From: Cliona cf. orientalis
Taxonomy: Eukaryota > Porifera > Demospongiae > Clionaida > Clionaidae
DNA: 64,000 nt
Direction: 5' to 3'
Assembly (NCBI GenBank): GCA_963930775.1
Contig: OZ005695.1
Coordinates: 7,564,001 to 7,628,000, forward strand
Numbering within the stretch: the first letter of the stretch is position 1; the number at the start of each line of letters is the position of its first letter. The notes beneath the pieces were generated by a model. That model was not told the origin of the DNA, made no database searches, and saw only the letters and a list, made by a program, of their open reading frames with translations. The translations under genes were made by a program, and so were the position numbers. Shown here in pieces: positions 10,401 through 21,727 of this stretch.

Positions 10401-12690
10401 GAAAACTTTGAAGGGCCCTAACTAACACTGTAAAAGTGATCTGCAGGTAGATATGCAAGTAAACTTAGTGTGTGAGTAGCACGTATAGAACGTGCATGTA
10501 TTAGATAATGTTCACATGCTACAGTATACATCCCCAGTCTTAATGCTGGAGTAGGTAGTGACCCTTTACCGTTCACATTTCCAAGTGTTGACATGATACA
10601 AGTATAATGATGAAGTGCTTGGTGAAAAATTAGAATTCGAGTCAATATAAAACTGTAATACTAAGGAGTAAATTAATACTGAGGTGTACCATAAATTGCA
10701 AATATTTCTTTGTTAAAGACAGCCTGGCTTATGTGAAAATTGAATGCACGAAAATACATGTGCAATATTAACGAGAATGCAGTCACGTCCATTCCAAAAT
10801 TATTTAACACGAAAAAGTATCACATAAAATAATTATTTCAGGTACAAAATATTCGCAATTTATGGTATTACAGAATTGTGTGGTGGGACTGTACGTTGTT
10901 CACGATGCAAGAGCAATATCCACCCACTGAGAAAAGCCGGAGGTGCAGTATTGGCAGTGAAGGAATGGCTTCTGGATGTCACGAAGGGTCTGAGACTATC
11001 GGGTATCCAGTTGATAATGATGCGAGGTATTTAGCAAGATAGTGGTAGTGATCCAACGATGTTCATGATAGTTCTGACCATACCCCTTGCCTTAATAGCT
11101 TCCATGCATGCTAGTTCAAGCATCACAGTGAAGGCACTCATTTTTGTGAGTGGAAATTTTTGTGATACCAAATCAAATACGAAATAACAAAAATTAACAC
11201 CCCACGAAAAGTATCCACTATTATCCTCATGTATACTAGCATGAACAATGTCAAAGTGAGCACCTGGGCTGTGGAATGGAGTGCACGAATAAACACGGAG
11301 GTGATCAGCGTAAATATCAGGAATGATATACATCACAATTCAAGTATGACAGATATAGAAATGCAATCCAAGAGTATGTACATGATTAATTTTGTCTGAG
11401 CAGTTAAGTTTGAAATAATTGTGTGACAGCACTCAATCTAGCTCAGCTAGAGAGTGGTACTCCATCCTAAAGTATGGTTATACATGTGGGAGAGTACTAG
11501 TCACGTGTTTGCAGCTTGGGATTGCTAGTAGGACCTACATAGACAATGGTTTTGGATAGCACCCTTCATATCAAGTATTTATTATCCCTGGTGCTCCAGT
11601 TAGAACTTGCTGTGATAGAGTCTACCTACAGATCAGTGCATGCATTTCACTCCCTTTGGAGGTCATCAGGACGACATAATATTATGATGCAGATACAACA
11701 AAAAGGTTACTTGGTATCACTCCACCAGTAGGAATTTTAGAAATGTTGAGTTGCCACTAAGACAGTCATGTATGTTGCATGCATTCAGTTTCAATCCCAG
11801 GATGTGTGTCTGTATGCACACTATATACTTAATGCCTTTTTATTTACAACATTGCTGATAATCCATAAGACTATTAGTAGCATTAAGGACCTCTATGTTT
11901 GCAGCAGTATTCAGAAGTATAGAACAATTTCAGCAGCACTGTTGACAAACTTTAACAAGATGAACATGCACATAGTAGTAGGCAGGTTTGAGTGCAACCA
12001 CAGAGCAAGTGCGATACACATACCATCAGCCTGAGGGTGTCTCAGTACTGTAGCCTCAGTAATATATATCACATTTAATTTTGCAATACAATATTATGAA
12101 CACGCCTATGTACTTGTATGGGAATGGTTGGCTGCCAGCCTCAATCTAGTTGTACCAACTAAAGAGGGTACTCAATCATTGTGGTTCGGTGCACATGTAC
12201 TTGTATGCTTGTTTATGAGTACTGTAAGCAGGTGATACAGTGTGCACAATATTGAGCCACATTAATGAGAGTACTGGGCAGCCAGAGTGAGTGGTACTAT
12301 TGTAGATACCACATGAAAGAGAAAATCTGGGTACATGCCACTCTTGATCTTCGGAGCAGCGTGATCTGCATGGCTGACAGAGTACATGTCAAATACACAC
12401 ACAGTACATTATAGTACAATGTGGGCTCAAACCGTGTGAAGAGGACGTGATATTGGTTAAGGTACATGTACATGTGAAAAGTACACCTACATGTATAGGA
12501 GCTTACAGATGTAACTGCACTTGATAAACATGGGTTTGTCAAGCGTCGGCAATATGCTGAGTTCTCAATATCAGGCGAGGGAGGGGAGCCACTCACATCT
12601 AGGTACATGGTGCCCACAAAGCAGTGTGTGTGCATGCATGGTGGCAATTGCCATAACTGTCTGCACCTGAAGTAAGTAATGCTTAGTCAT
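10401..12690. other. Unassigned region, possibly remains of the OTU element
   Basis: No intact gene is seen. A minus-strand frame at 11031-11336 contains a short segment (TPFHSPGAHFDIVHAS) that could be a C-terminal part of the OTU-type element at 12.7-15 kb. The similarity is only by general pattern. The minus frame 12297-12647 is unrecognised. Confidence 0.3.
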
Positions 12691-12698
12691 CCAAGACT

Positions 12699-13397
12699 TT
12701 ACCAAATGGGATGGGTAGATGCTGGAGGACAGAGGATGACAAAGGCACTAGTGCTGTAAAGTGACTGTGTGCAAAAAAACAGTGTTAGTGGCAAGTGTGG
12801 TAGTAATGTAACATCACCTGACATGAGCAAGGCTCTATGTGCACTACTGCACCACTGTAGGTGTTGTCTTGTACCTGAAGCAAATGCAAGAAATTTCTGA
12901 GCAAACACATGAACATTGTCAATATCTGCTAGCATGAGTGTCTTCACACGGTCCTCACTAGTGGTGTAGAAATACACATATGTGAATATTGGCCTGTCAA
13001 GGAGAAGTGATAATGGAAACAAGTGGAAGTCACTTCCCCAGCATCCAATACGTAATGCATCTACAATGAGGGTGTTGGCTTTACGCACTTGATTTCCATA
13101 GGGGTCTGTAGGGAATGCATGTTGCAGGGCTTGAATCAGAACGTCCCTGTATTTGACAGCTGCATATGCAATCAATAATCTGAAAATCCTTGAAAGGCAC
13201 TCACTACCACACACAACTCGAGAGGGCATGGTACATGCAATCCCCATCCCTGTTGTCAACACAGGCTTGTATGTTTGTAACATTAGTGGGTGACATTGAA
13301 TGCCAACAGACACAGCTCTTGGTAAAGCTGGAAGATTGGTAGCATAGACTGGAGGTAGTGCATTAACAGCTTGTACAATGAACACCATTGGTGCCAA
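12699..13397 (-). pseudogene. Degenerate OTU-like/vertnin-like domain protein, probably transposon-derived
   Basis: A 232-codon minus-strand frame contains blocks such as SRVVCGSECLSRIFRLL and WGSDFHLFPLSLLLDRPIF. They resemble OTU-type cysteine protease domains found in some mobile-element proteins of invertebrates. The expected catalytic loop is disrupted: at about 13220-13255 this frame reads GMGIACTMPS, while the neighbouring frame reads DGDCMYHALS, matching the OTU Asp-Gly-x-Cys motif. A one-base loss before the motif and a compensating shift after it would explain this. The copy is therefore likely inactive. The family assignment rests on motif recognition only. Confidence 0.5.
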
Positions 13398-14014
13398 ACG
13401 CTCGGCGGTAGAGCATCTCCATGATCTGGTGCATGGTTTCCATATACAAACATAATAGGAGGTACCCCAGGAAAATTATTCAATTGTTAATTTGGAACCA
13501 TCACCCTGCATACGGTGTGAAAAGTTTTAGTGTGAATTAAGTGTCTGGCACTGCCTTATATTCCCTTGTCATGTGAAGTGATTGTCCAATGAGAAAGCAT
13601 GCATGTATTCTGCAAAGCAACAAGGTTTTCCCAAGGGCTTATAAGCCCTTGGTTTTCCCAATCAGGAGTGCAGCAAGCAGTGGCTGCAGCCAGCTGGCTG
13701 TGTGCACACATGCATATCAAACCAACCACATCCACACTACAGACCTGGTTTACAGCAGTGGTAGCTACGTAGCTATTCACGCATACAAACCACACTACAG
13801 ACTTGGGTTTCCACAGGTAAGGAAGTGCTAAGCTCTTGGCAAATGGAGCTAAATTTAACCTAGTGCTATTAATAGACTAACGCACATGCGCTAGGGCTAT
13901 ACAAGTAGTATACGAAGTCGACTTAGCTCTAGTTTACGGCACTGGGAACTGAAAAATGGCTGACTTTGGTGTGCTAAAACGAAGAATAAGCTATAACTCA
14001 CGAGAGAAAGCTTT

Positions 14015-14830
14015 TTAACGAAATCCCTTAGTTGAAAACCTTTGGAGTTCGGCGCAAAATTGGCTGGTACGTTCAATTTTATTCATAAATACCTTATGCA
14101 CGCAGTAGAGTGGTAACAGACAGACAGACAAACTGAGTACTGTAACGCTCGTGCGCATGCGCCGAGCGTTAATGACTTCAAAAGCCTCATGCATACCATT
14201 CAAAGAGTGAATAACCTCCTGTATGGAATTTAATGAAAGTGTAGTAGTCAGCACACTCTGTGGAGAGGCACCAAGTAACTGCTGCACTCTTTGTAGCAAA
14301 TGAATACAGGCAATATTTATGTTACTATGAACACATGGCTCATCTGTTGAAGGGGAATTACTGAAAGTGCTAAGCTTAAGCACTTTACTAGGAGGCTGTC
14401 CACAGCTATCACTATTGGCTCTCTTAGGTGGACGCCCTCTCCCATATTTTGGATGCTGAATACTATCAGGAGCCTGTGACTTTGAAGTATCAACGTTAGA
14501 TGTAGATGGCCACACCCGTAACACACAGCTAAACCCAGTGGCTTCTGATCAAAGGTACGCTGCTGTGAAATTCAACGTGCGGCAGGCATCTAGCAGCTCA
14601 TCATCAATGTTCACCAATTCATTAGAGTGATACCAATCAGTTGGAAGCTCTACGGCATCATGAAACTCTGGGTATTGCCTACCATAGCCAGCTTGTCGGG
14701 TAGTCCCACGAGGACGACCTCGCTTCCTAAAGCTCTCCCCACAACTAATACAGGCCATAGCACGAACGTTGTTCGTTGCGCCACATACGTACACAGTTTA
14801 GCACGGACAGGCATTTGTACTACTGATACA
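14015..14830 (-). pseudogene. AT-hook/zinc-ribbon coding fragments upstream of the OTU-like frame
   Basis: Two minus-strand frames lie in series. The upstream one (14549-14794) carries a CxxC cysteine pair followed by FRKRGRPRGTTRQAGYG, an AT-hook-like basic GRP core. The downstream one (14015-14524) has a second AT-hook-like core, YGRGRPPKR, then a predicted helical segment. Both may be exons of the same element as the OTU-like frame at 12.7-13.4 kb. A short intron between them is possible but not demonstrated, and a stop in the cysteine-rich 5' part argues for decay. No function is assigned beyond probable DNA binding. Confidence 0.4.
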
Positions 14831-15019
14831 CAATTGTCAACAAAAGTGCCTACCAAACGCTCAAAATTGTTTATAAATGATTGCTATACTTTATACTTAC
14901 TGACAACACTTGGTGAAAGCGAGGAAAAGTTCGATTGCACCCTCCTGACCACGATTCTTTTCAGAAACAGATAGACTAGACACGAGAAACTGAGCTCCAA
15001 CGCCCTACGCACGCACTTA

Positions 15020-15125
15020 TATACAAGCGCGTTCTAAATAACGCACACCGGGACTCATTAATACCCTGCGCATGCGCGCTGATATGCGAGCACGTTCTAA
15101 ATAACGCACACCGGGACTCAAAACA
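15020..15125. repeat. Direct repeat of about 35 bp
   Basis: GTTCTAAATAACGCACACCG followed by GGACTCA occurs twice, about 60 bp apart, around a TGCGCATGCGC palindrome. Confidence 0.7.
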
Positions 15126-15755
15126 TTGCAAATGTGTGGCTTCTCTGCACAAACATATAGGTAAACTTGAAAGTGCTGTAACTTTCACTCTAGGGTGTGA
15201 ATCAAAATTCCCCAAGGTCAAATCTCTAGTTACGACCCATTCTGCGTGCCCATGTAAAAATGATCTCCTCAAGTGCTCCCAAACCCCCCGTGAATTAATT
15301 TATTTTGTTTTTTTCTACTTAGTGTGTAACTACTTAGTGTTTAATTAACAAGGCGACCTGAACACTAAGCAGAAAAAAAAAATTGTCCAAAAACCACCAT
15401 ATAATCGAGCTGGGTGCATAGTGGAACCATACAATGCTAGCAGGCAGCCTAAATATCAATTTTGTCAAAAAGTTGGTAAAGGTCGTCACGTTTATGTGCG
15501 CGCGTGGCCCCGCCCCTCACGTAGCGCGTGGGCGGAAACATTGCAAACGCATGGCTTCCCTGTACAAACATATGGGGAAACTTCAAAGGGCCGTAACTTT
15601 GATTCTAAGGCGTGAATCAAAATTCCTGAAGGTCAAATCTCTGCATTCGATCCATTCTGCGCGCCGGTGCAAAAATTGTGTCCCCAAGTGCTCCCAGTTC
15701 CCCCCTGAATTAATTAATTAAAAATCTTTTTTTTTTTTCTACTTAGTGTTTAATT
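15120..15755. repeat. Two more copies of the CACTAAG-ended MITE
   Basis: A 5'-truncated unit (about 15120-15330) and a complete unit (about 15357-15755) repeat the array at 8.9-10.4 kb. The complete unit starts GAACACTAAGCAG and ends CTACTTAGTGTTTA. The hairpin CTTAGTGTTTAA..AACACTAAG lies at the junction between units. The LINE at 15.76-19.09 kb begins immediately after. Confidence 0.7.
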
Positions 15756-15865
15756 TTTTTTTTCTCTATAATACTTTATGCATTAGAGCAATGGATGCAC
15801 AATAGTATAAAAACTAATCTAGTGTGCACCCAGTGAGTAAACAACAAAACAAAAGTACATAATTA

Positions 15866-18676
15866 TCAGACACTGCTTAATTGTTTCATAAATGTTTTAT
15901 AAGTAGGAGATGTGACACACTCGTTGCTCAGTGAGTTCCAGGCGGCACTTGTATGCGGAAAGAATGAGAACTTGTAGGCATTTGAGTGGGCGAAAGGAGG
16001 TTCTAGTTGAAGAGGATGGCAGCTTCTTAGATCTGGAATGTTAGTACGGAACTCGGGGACATCAGGAAAATAGCAAAGACGGTGGATTATCTTAAACATC
16101 AGGCCAAGCTTCAAATGCAGTCGTCGCTGCTCAAGTGAAGGAAGCTCAAACAAGTCCAGCAGCTCCTGATAACCAGTATCCCATTGGTGGGCAGCAAGCT
16201 TTCAGCCAAACTTCTGTACATCCTCCAACAACTTCTTGTCTTTAATGAGGTGAGGATCCCAGACTGGGCAAGCATATTCAAGGTGTGGACGGACAAGTGA
16301 AGTATAGAGCTGCTTAAGAGTGTCCTGGTTTGCAGAGGAGTAGAATCGTCTGTAGATAAGACCAAGGATCTTCTTAGCACGGGAACAAATGGAGCTAATG
16401 TGTGCTGACCAGGACAAGTTGTTGGTTATCATAAGACCAAGATATTTGCAACAGTCAACTCTTTCCATTGCACACCCGAAAAGCTTTAGAGGATTGGAGG
16501 GAGAACTTGGATGCAGCTTTCTGGAGATAACCATATATTTGCACTTTCCTGCATTAAAACTCAAAAAGTTTAATACGGACCACTCTTCAATCAAAGAAAC
16601 TGCAGATTGTAGTGTCTCATAGTCATCCAAAGCTGAAATTATATGATATAGGAGGATATCATCAGCGAACAAATTTATTTTAGAGAAAAGACCATGGACG
16701 GTATTCGGCAAGTCATCAATGTAGATGAGGAAGAGCAAGGGCCCAAGCACTGAACCCTGCGGAACACCGGAGAGCACTGGTGTAACCGAGGACTCCGATC
16801 CATTCACAACAACCGCTTGAGTTCTATCTGCAAGATAGTTATTTATCCAACGGCAGATGATCTCGTGGGGAACAAGAGAGTATATCTTTTCCATCAGTGG
16901 CATGTGAGGCACAGAGTCAAAAGCCTTGCGGAAATCGAAGAAGACAGCACATATATCGTGGCCAGCCTCCAGGGCCTGTAGCCAGTGATCAGTAAGATGC
17001 AGCAGAGCAGCAACTGTTGACCTACCCTCTAGGAAACCCCATTGAAAGGCTGACAGAGGATGATTAAGCTGGAGATGATCTAAGAGCACTTTGTAGATAT
17101 GGCGTTCGAGAACCTTGCTGATGATAGGAAGAAGAGAGACAGGACGGTAATTACTAGGACTGGAAAGCTCCTGGCCTTTTGGTATGGGAACAATTAGAGA
17201 CTTTTTCCACGCTAGGGGAATGTTCCCAGTAGATATGGATAGATTAAACAGCTTGGTGAGAGATGGGGCAATATTAGGAGCCGTATATTTCAGCATTCTG
17301 GTGGATATTCCATCTGGTCCGCTGGCTTTTGTGATGTCAAGAGCTGCCAGCATATCACACACCTCTGATTCGGAGCAGAGCAAATCTTCAATGGGACCGG
17401 AGGTTGAATCTGCTGGATTGGTCTGAAGCTGGATAGGTGGATGAGACCTGTTAAAACAGGAACAGAAGAAGGAATTCAAGAGATTAGCTTTATCCACATC
17501 AGCATGAGCTACCATACTATTCAGAGACAAAGTAGGAATTGAATGCTTGCTTTTGTTCACGAACTTTATGGCTTTCCAGAACTTCTTTGGTTGCTTAGGA
17601 TTCAAAGTGTTGAAATACCTCCTCTTAGCCTGTCGTAATTGTGCAAGTGTGCGATTGCGAGCAAGCTTGAACTGACGAAAGTCCCCTGTCCTCTTGCCCT
17701 TTTTAAACAGCTGGTTCCTTTTCTTCATAGATTGGATAATTGATTTGTTTAACCATGGGAGGTTTCGTCTCGTGGGGATGACTCGGTTAGGTATCGACTG
17801 GGCCATTATGAACAAGAAATGTTTTCTCCACAGTTTCCATGACAACTCAATGTTATCGGACAATACGGAGTCCCAGTTGAATTGGTTGATTAATTCGCAT
17901 GCTTTATCCCAATCTGCATGTGCATAACGCCAAATTAGCCGCCCCTGACTTTTTTCAGCCTTGGGTAATTTCTGAGAAAGTTCGATAAGAACTCCCATGT
18001 GGTCAGAGTTGGACAAAGGAGGAACGGTGTCACATGAATTAAGCAGCGAGGGTTCAGAAACAAACACCAAATCAATCGTTGATTCAGATCCATCATGGTG
18101 AACATGTGTTGGTCCTACAACTGATTGGTTAAGACAATACAAATTTGTGATTGTGCACAAATTAGAAAACATAGGATGATAAGGGTTGTCAAAATTGACA
18201 TTAAAATCACCAAGAAGTATGAAATTGTTGAGAGTACAAACACTAATACACTCCAAGTAAGAAAATAGGGTATCAAAAATAGAACTATATGAACTTGGAG
18301 GACGGTAAAAAAGGCATACATTTACTTTAAAATTATTAATAAGTATAGAGAGTGTAAGAATTTCAAGTGTGGGGGGAGGGGGGAGTAAAACTGACACAAA
18401 AAACATTGAAGAAACATACATTAACACACCACCACCATGACGGTTCCTATCGTTACGAAAAAGTTGAAAATCAGGAATAGAAATTTCTGTATTACTAATT
18501 TCATCTGAAAGCCAGGTCTCAACAACACAAATAATATGAGGCCTATGTACATTAACACAAAGTAAAAGGTTGTCAAATTTAGGTAGCAGACTCCTGGCAT
18601 TATAATAAAGTATTCTTATATTACACTTACTAGTGACTTGATGGTGGATAATTGGTACATGTATACTTCTTGCTAG
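15866..18676 (-). pseudogene. LINE ORF2: endonuclease and reverse transcriptase, one internal TGA
   Basis: The frame runs from just after the ORF1 stop. The APE domain includes ILYYNARSLLPKFDNLL, VVETWLSDE, LGDFNVNF and the C-terminal SDH motif (LSNSDHMGVL). The RT follows with SGPDGIST, NYRPVSLLP, FDFRKAFDSV, GVPQGSVLGPLLF and the catalytic LFADDILLY. A TGA at 16202-16204 interrupts the frame after VQKFG; the same frame continues for over 110 codons to 15866 with the normal LINE C-terminal text (ELPSLEQRRLHLKLGLMFK). The enzyme normally nicks target DNA and copies the element RNA in place. One or two substitutions would account for inactivation, so the insertion looks recent. CGA to TGA decay is the simplest explanation. 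Confidence 0.85.
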
Positions 18677-19080
18677 TCACACATCCCCAGTATTAGGATG
18701 ATCCTGTTGGCTAGGTTGTGCCGAAGCAGAATTTGACAGATTTTGTGATGTTTCACTGACAGAAACTGCCAGAGAAGTTTGGTTGACATTTGTGGAAATT
18801 GATGTTGATTGCTGGGAGTCAGAATCACTGGTAGGTCTTTCAGTGTTGGGAGTATCCAGCTGTACCCGTGCAGACCCATCAAGTGAAATTTGAGCAGAAT
18901 TACCCACATCGGCAGGTTTGGAACAAGGTTTTAAAGTCCAGGAGGTCTGCGTGCTAAGCGCCTCCCAACTAGTATCCAGTTGCTGCAACACAGACTCATC
19001 GGCGTGTATAACAAACCACCAGCTTGATTTCCTAGATTGGACATTTTGACTAGTCTTACGTTTGATTCTTAACCCAGCTA
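18677..19080 (-). pseudogene. LINE ORF1, C-terminal part
   Basis: The open frame upstream of ORF2 contains SSWWFVIHADESVLQQLD and a Ser/Thr/Gln-rich tail ending PNTGDV. The WWFV..E..L..LD..W pattern resembles the ORF1 C terminus of CR1/L2 LINEs, an RNA-binding protein. The start is missing; a TAG lies a few codons upstream. It is in the same frame as ORF2, separated by one TGA. Confidence 0.6.
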
Positions 19081-19464
19081 GCTATTAAAAAAAATGAATT
19101 TGAGCACTGTAGCTATGTGATGCCAAAAGGGCTTGATGGACCTGTAGTTTTGTTGTGTAAAAGTGCATAATATTATGGCTGTAAGACCATAATGTTTATA
19201 ATCATTACCAGTGTCTGGCCCCATTCCCAATTTTTTTAATGTTATGTACCATAATAATAATTACATCATATTATATAAGTATAGGGAAAAAAATCAATCT
19301 TAGACTAATGTAGCTATTGTAATGTACATAACTTAGCTCAGCCCCAGAACATGCTACAGACATAATTCAAAGACCAGCAGATACTATTAGAGTATAAAAA
19401 ATTTACATCTTCCAGAATTATTTTCAATTTCACGTTCATTGTCAAGTATAATGAAAACTTGACC

Positions 19465-19965
19465 ACATCCCCAGTAGCTACATAGTTTCTAATGGTGCAT
19501 GTGGTAAAAGGTCCGACGGGCGTCAATATACACATTGATGCCGGGGCCTCAATCGCAGAGATGGAGTCTAAGACCGACTCTCAACTTCGAGTTTCGATGC
19601 TTCAATCAAAGGAGATGAACTCGACAGCACGGTACAGCTTCCGAACTTCAGATCGGTCGGGGTATGACGCGTGCTATAAATAGCGCAATGCTAGCTTTAT
19701 TTATCCACAGGATTACGTCAGCCAAGAGAACGCGTGAAGTTCGGCCAGCATTACTTGTCGGAGAAAGTAGCACTCAGCTTTTAATGTATTCGCTGGGTAT
19801 GTATATATATATATAAGTTAATATATGATTCTATCGATTTTCAGGTCTCAGAAGTGTTCTGTAAAGGCTCTGAATTTTAGCGCTATGACGACATAGGTTA
19901 CATCATAATTACAACATAATTACCTTATAACCGCAAAAAAGTAAATTTATAGCTACTGGGGATGT
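19465..19965. mobile_element. 501-bp TIR element carrying a TATA box
   Basis: Terminal inverted repeats of 16 bp (ACATCCCCAGTAGCTA and complement) bound the segment. The interior is GC-richer than the flanks. It contains a 64-codon plus frame (19492-19683) without recognised domains and the TATA-like CTATAAATAG at about 19674. No target duplication was found. It is probably a non-autonomous DNA transposon. Confidence 0.6.
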
Positions 19966-20079
19966 AATAAGTGAAAATGTCCTTATCAAAACACAGAAGC
20001 CATAACTATGCTACAGTCCAGAATCTGATGGTCTATAATATTTATATATAGTGACTAAGTATAATTTTATATACTATTA

Positions 20080-20368
20080 GGCCAGACCAATTTAATTTGT
20101 TGTTGCTCAGATATTGTGAGGTAAAAATTGGAGCGAGCGATCGAAAAAAAAAAAGAAAAAAAAGCAATTAATTGGGTGTGGTTATAGACCACAATCTAAT
20201 TAAGTCAGACTAATGTGACTATCTAGGACCAGGAAATCAAGATAGAATACAAAAACCACTCTACTGTACATAAGCTCCACCCAACTTAATTAAATTTTTT
20301 TTTTTTTCTGTTTGCCCAAAAATTGGACCGAGCGAATCCGTGCAACAACTTATTTAATTGGTCTGGCC
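20080..20368. mobile_element. 289-bp MITE with TTA target duplication (PIF/Harbinger-like)
   Basis: The termini GGCCAGACCAATT and complement extend imperfectly inward (GTTGTTGC arms). TTA flanks both ends (20077-20079 and 20369-20371), the 3-bp duplication typical of PIF/Harbinger elements. It is noncoding. Confidence 0.75.
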
Positions 20369-21062
20369 TTACTTCCAAGCAATGTCAGATGTGCACACCG
20401 GTTTGAATTCTGTTTCAACCCATTATTTTTTTTATAACAGGTTTCAAGTATATTATAGGCAAAGCCACATTGTGGTCAGCAGCTACATGTAATAATTGTA
20501 AGTGTAGGCAAAAAACATCAGTAAAAATTAGAATTCCATCAACAGACGCTAATAATGATTCAGATTCAGTATTATAATAGTATTCTACCTCATGCAATTA
20601 CGAATGGCCAGCCAAATGCAAAATTAATGTTCTTGCTCCTTTTCCCTGAGGGTGCAGTCAGTCTTCTTGTATAGATAGACTGTAATGATGCTATTGAAGT
20701 TGCTAGATCCTACTGGTGTAGACCAAAGGAAAAAGAGGTGCCTAAAGCGAAGGGTATATCAGAACAAGATTTGCTGCCCATCCATGCACGAGGTCTAGCT
20801 CAATATTGTCTATCACTATAATTATTAGTAAAGACCGGAGTAGCTACTTTTAATTTATCAATAATTGTACATACACACAGCTGAGTCAGTTGCTACATTT
20901 CGCTGAGTTAGCAGCGGATGATAATGTGTGTGCGAGCACCATTATTCTTGTTCTTTGATGTGTGACACTATGCACACCAGAAGCAACGCCCACTCCACAC
21001 GTGCACGTTTGATGGGTGTGGCTGGAGCTTGCACATGCGCACATAGAATATTGGGAGAATAA

Positions 21063-21727
21063 TTGGGGCGAGCCTGAGCGAGCCCCACATAAACGGTACA
21101 GCTGTGCGCGAATTTTATATTATCATATATTATTATTATGGTACGTCCGTCACGCGAAATTATATACCCAGTGATGCTCTACGGACATAAACGCGAAACA
21201 TTCTATTGCGCATTCTCATGCCTGGCCTGGGACACGGGCCGTATATACGCCGTTCTAATTTAGCGAATTGCAAATTTACACTCGTGCTTGTATTGCATAT
21301 TGACATCAAGTGCAAGCGCACCGTACAGAAGTATTTATAGCAGAAGGCTCCAAAGGAGGAGAGAGCGAGACAGAGCTCGTCATCAGCTCAATAGCGCAAG
21401 GACCAGCTAAGAACACGATCGATAAAGATAGAGTAGACGTGCTGCTCACTGATGACTCTCAGGCTGGTAAGGGTAGGCCTGGGCACGACCTGAGGCTAGT
21501 AACAGAGGCAATTAAAATTTTTATTGACTGTCGGCACTGAAGGATGGAGGGGACTATCATGCAGCTGTATACCTACAGTACAGGCCTACACGGAACTATG
21601 AGACTGTCATTGTTTGCTTGGATCTCTATCAGTAGAGTCTTCAAGACTTGATCTATCGTGCTATGGCGTTATTCAAAGTTTTCGAGTCACAGCTACTGAC
21701 AGAGACTTTAGCTCAGGCTCGCCCCAA
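21063..21727. mobile_element. 665-bp segment with 17-bp terminal inverted repeats
   Basis: TTGGGGCGAGCCTGAGC at 21063 recurs inverted at 21711-21727. The inside has a 76-codon plus frame at 21310-21540 with no recognised domain. Target duplication is not seen, so the ends are tentative. Confidence 0.4.

Larger units (their letters stand above)
15757..19085 (-). mobile_element. Non-LTR retrotransposon (CR1/L2-like LINE), nearly full length
   Basis: On the minus strand, in a single frame, lie an ORF1 C-terminal part, an APE-type endonuclease, a reverse transcriptase and a C-terminal segment, followed by a 3' UTR and a short A-run at about 15757-15765. The frame is interrupted by TGA at 18677-18679 (between ORF1 and ORF2) and TGA at 16202-16204. 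The 5' end near 19085 appears truncated because ORF1 has no start codon. It is inserted next to the MITE at 15.1-15.76 kb. Target-site duplication is not clear. Confidence 0.85.

Noticed and set aside
14316-15616. ORFs repeatedly encoding MEPYNASRQPKFQFCQK and MASLYKHMGKLQRA in 8.9-15.7 kb
   Set aside because: They are translations of the MITE units, identical in each copy and with no domain; not genes.
17184-17927. Plus-strand ORFs within 16.4-18.4 kb
   Set aside because: Antisense shadows of the LINE ORF2.
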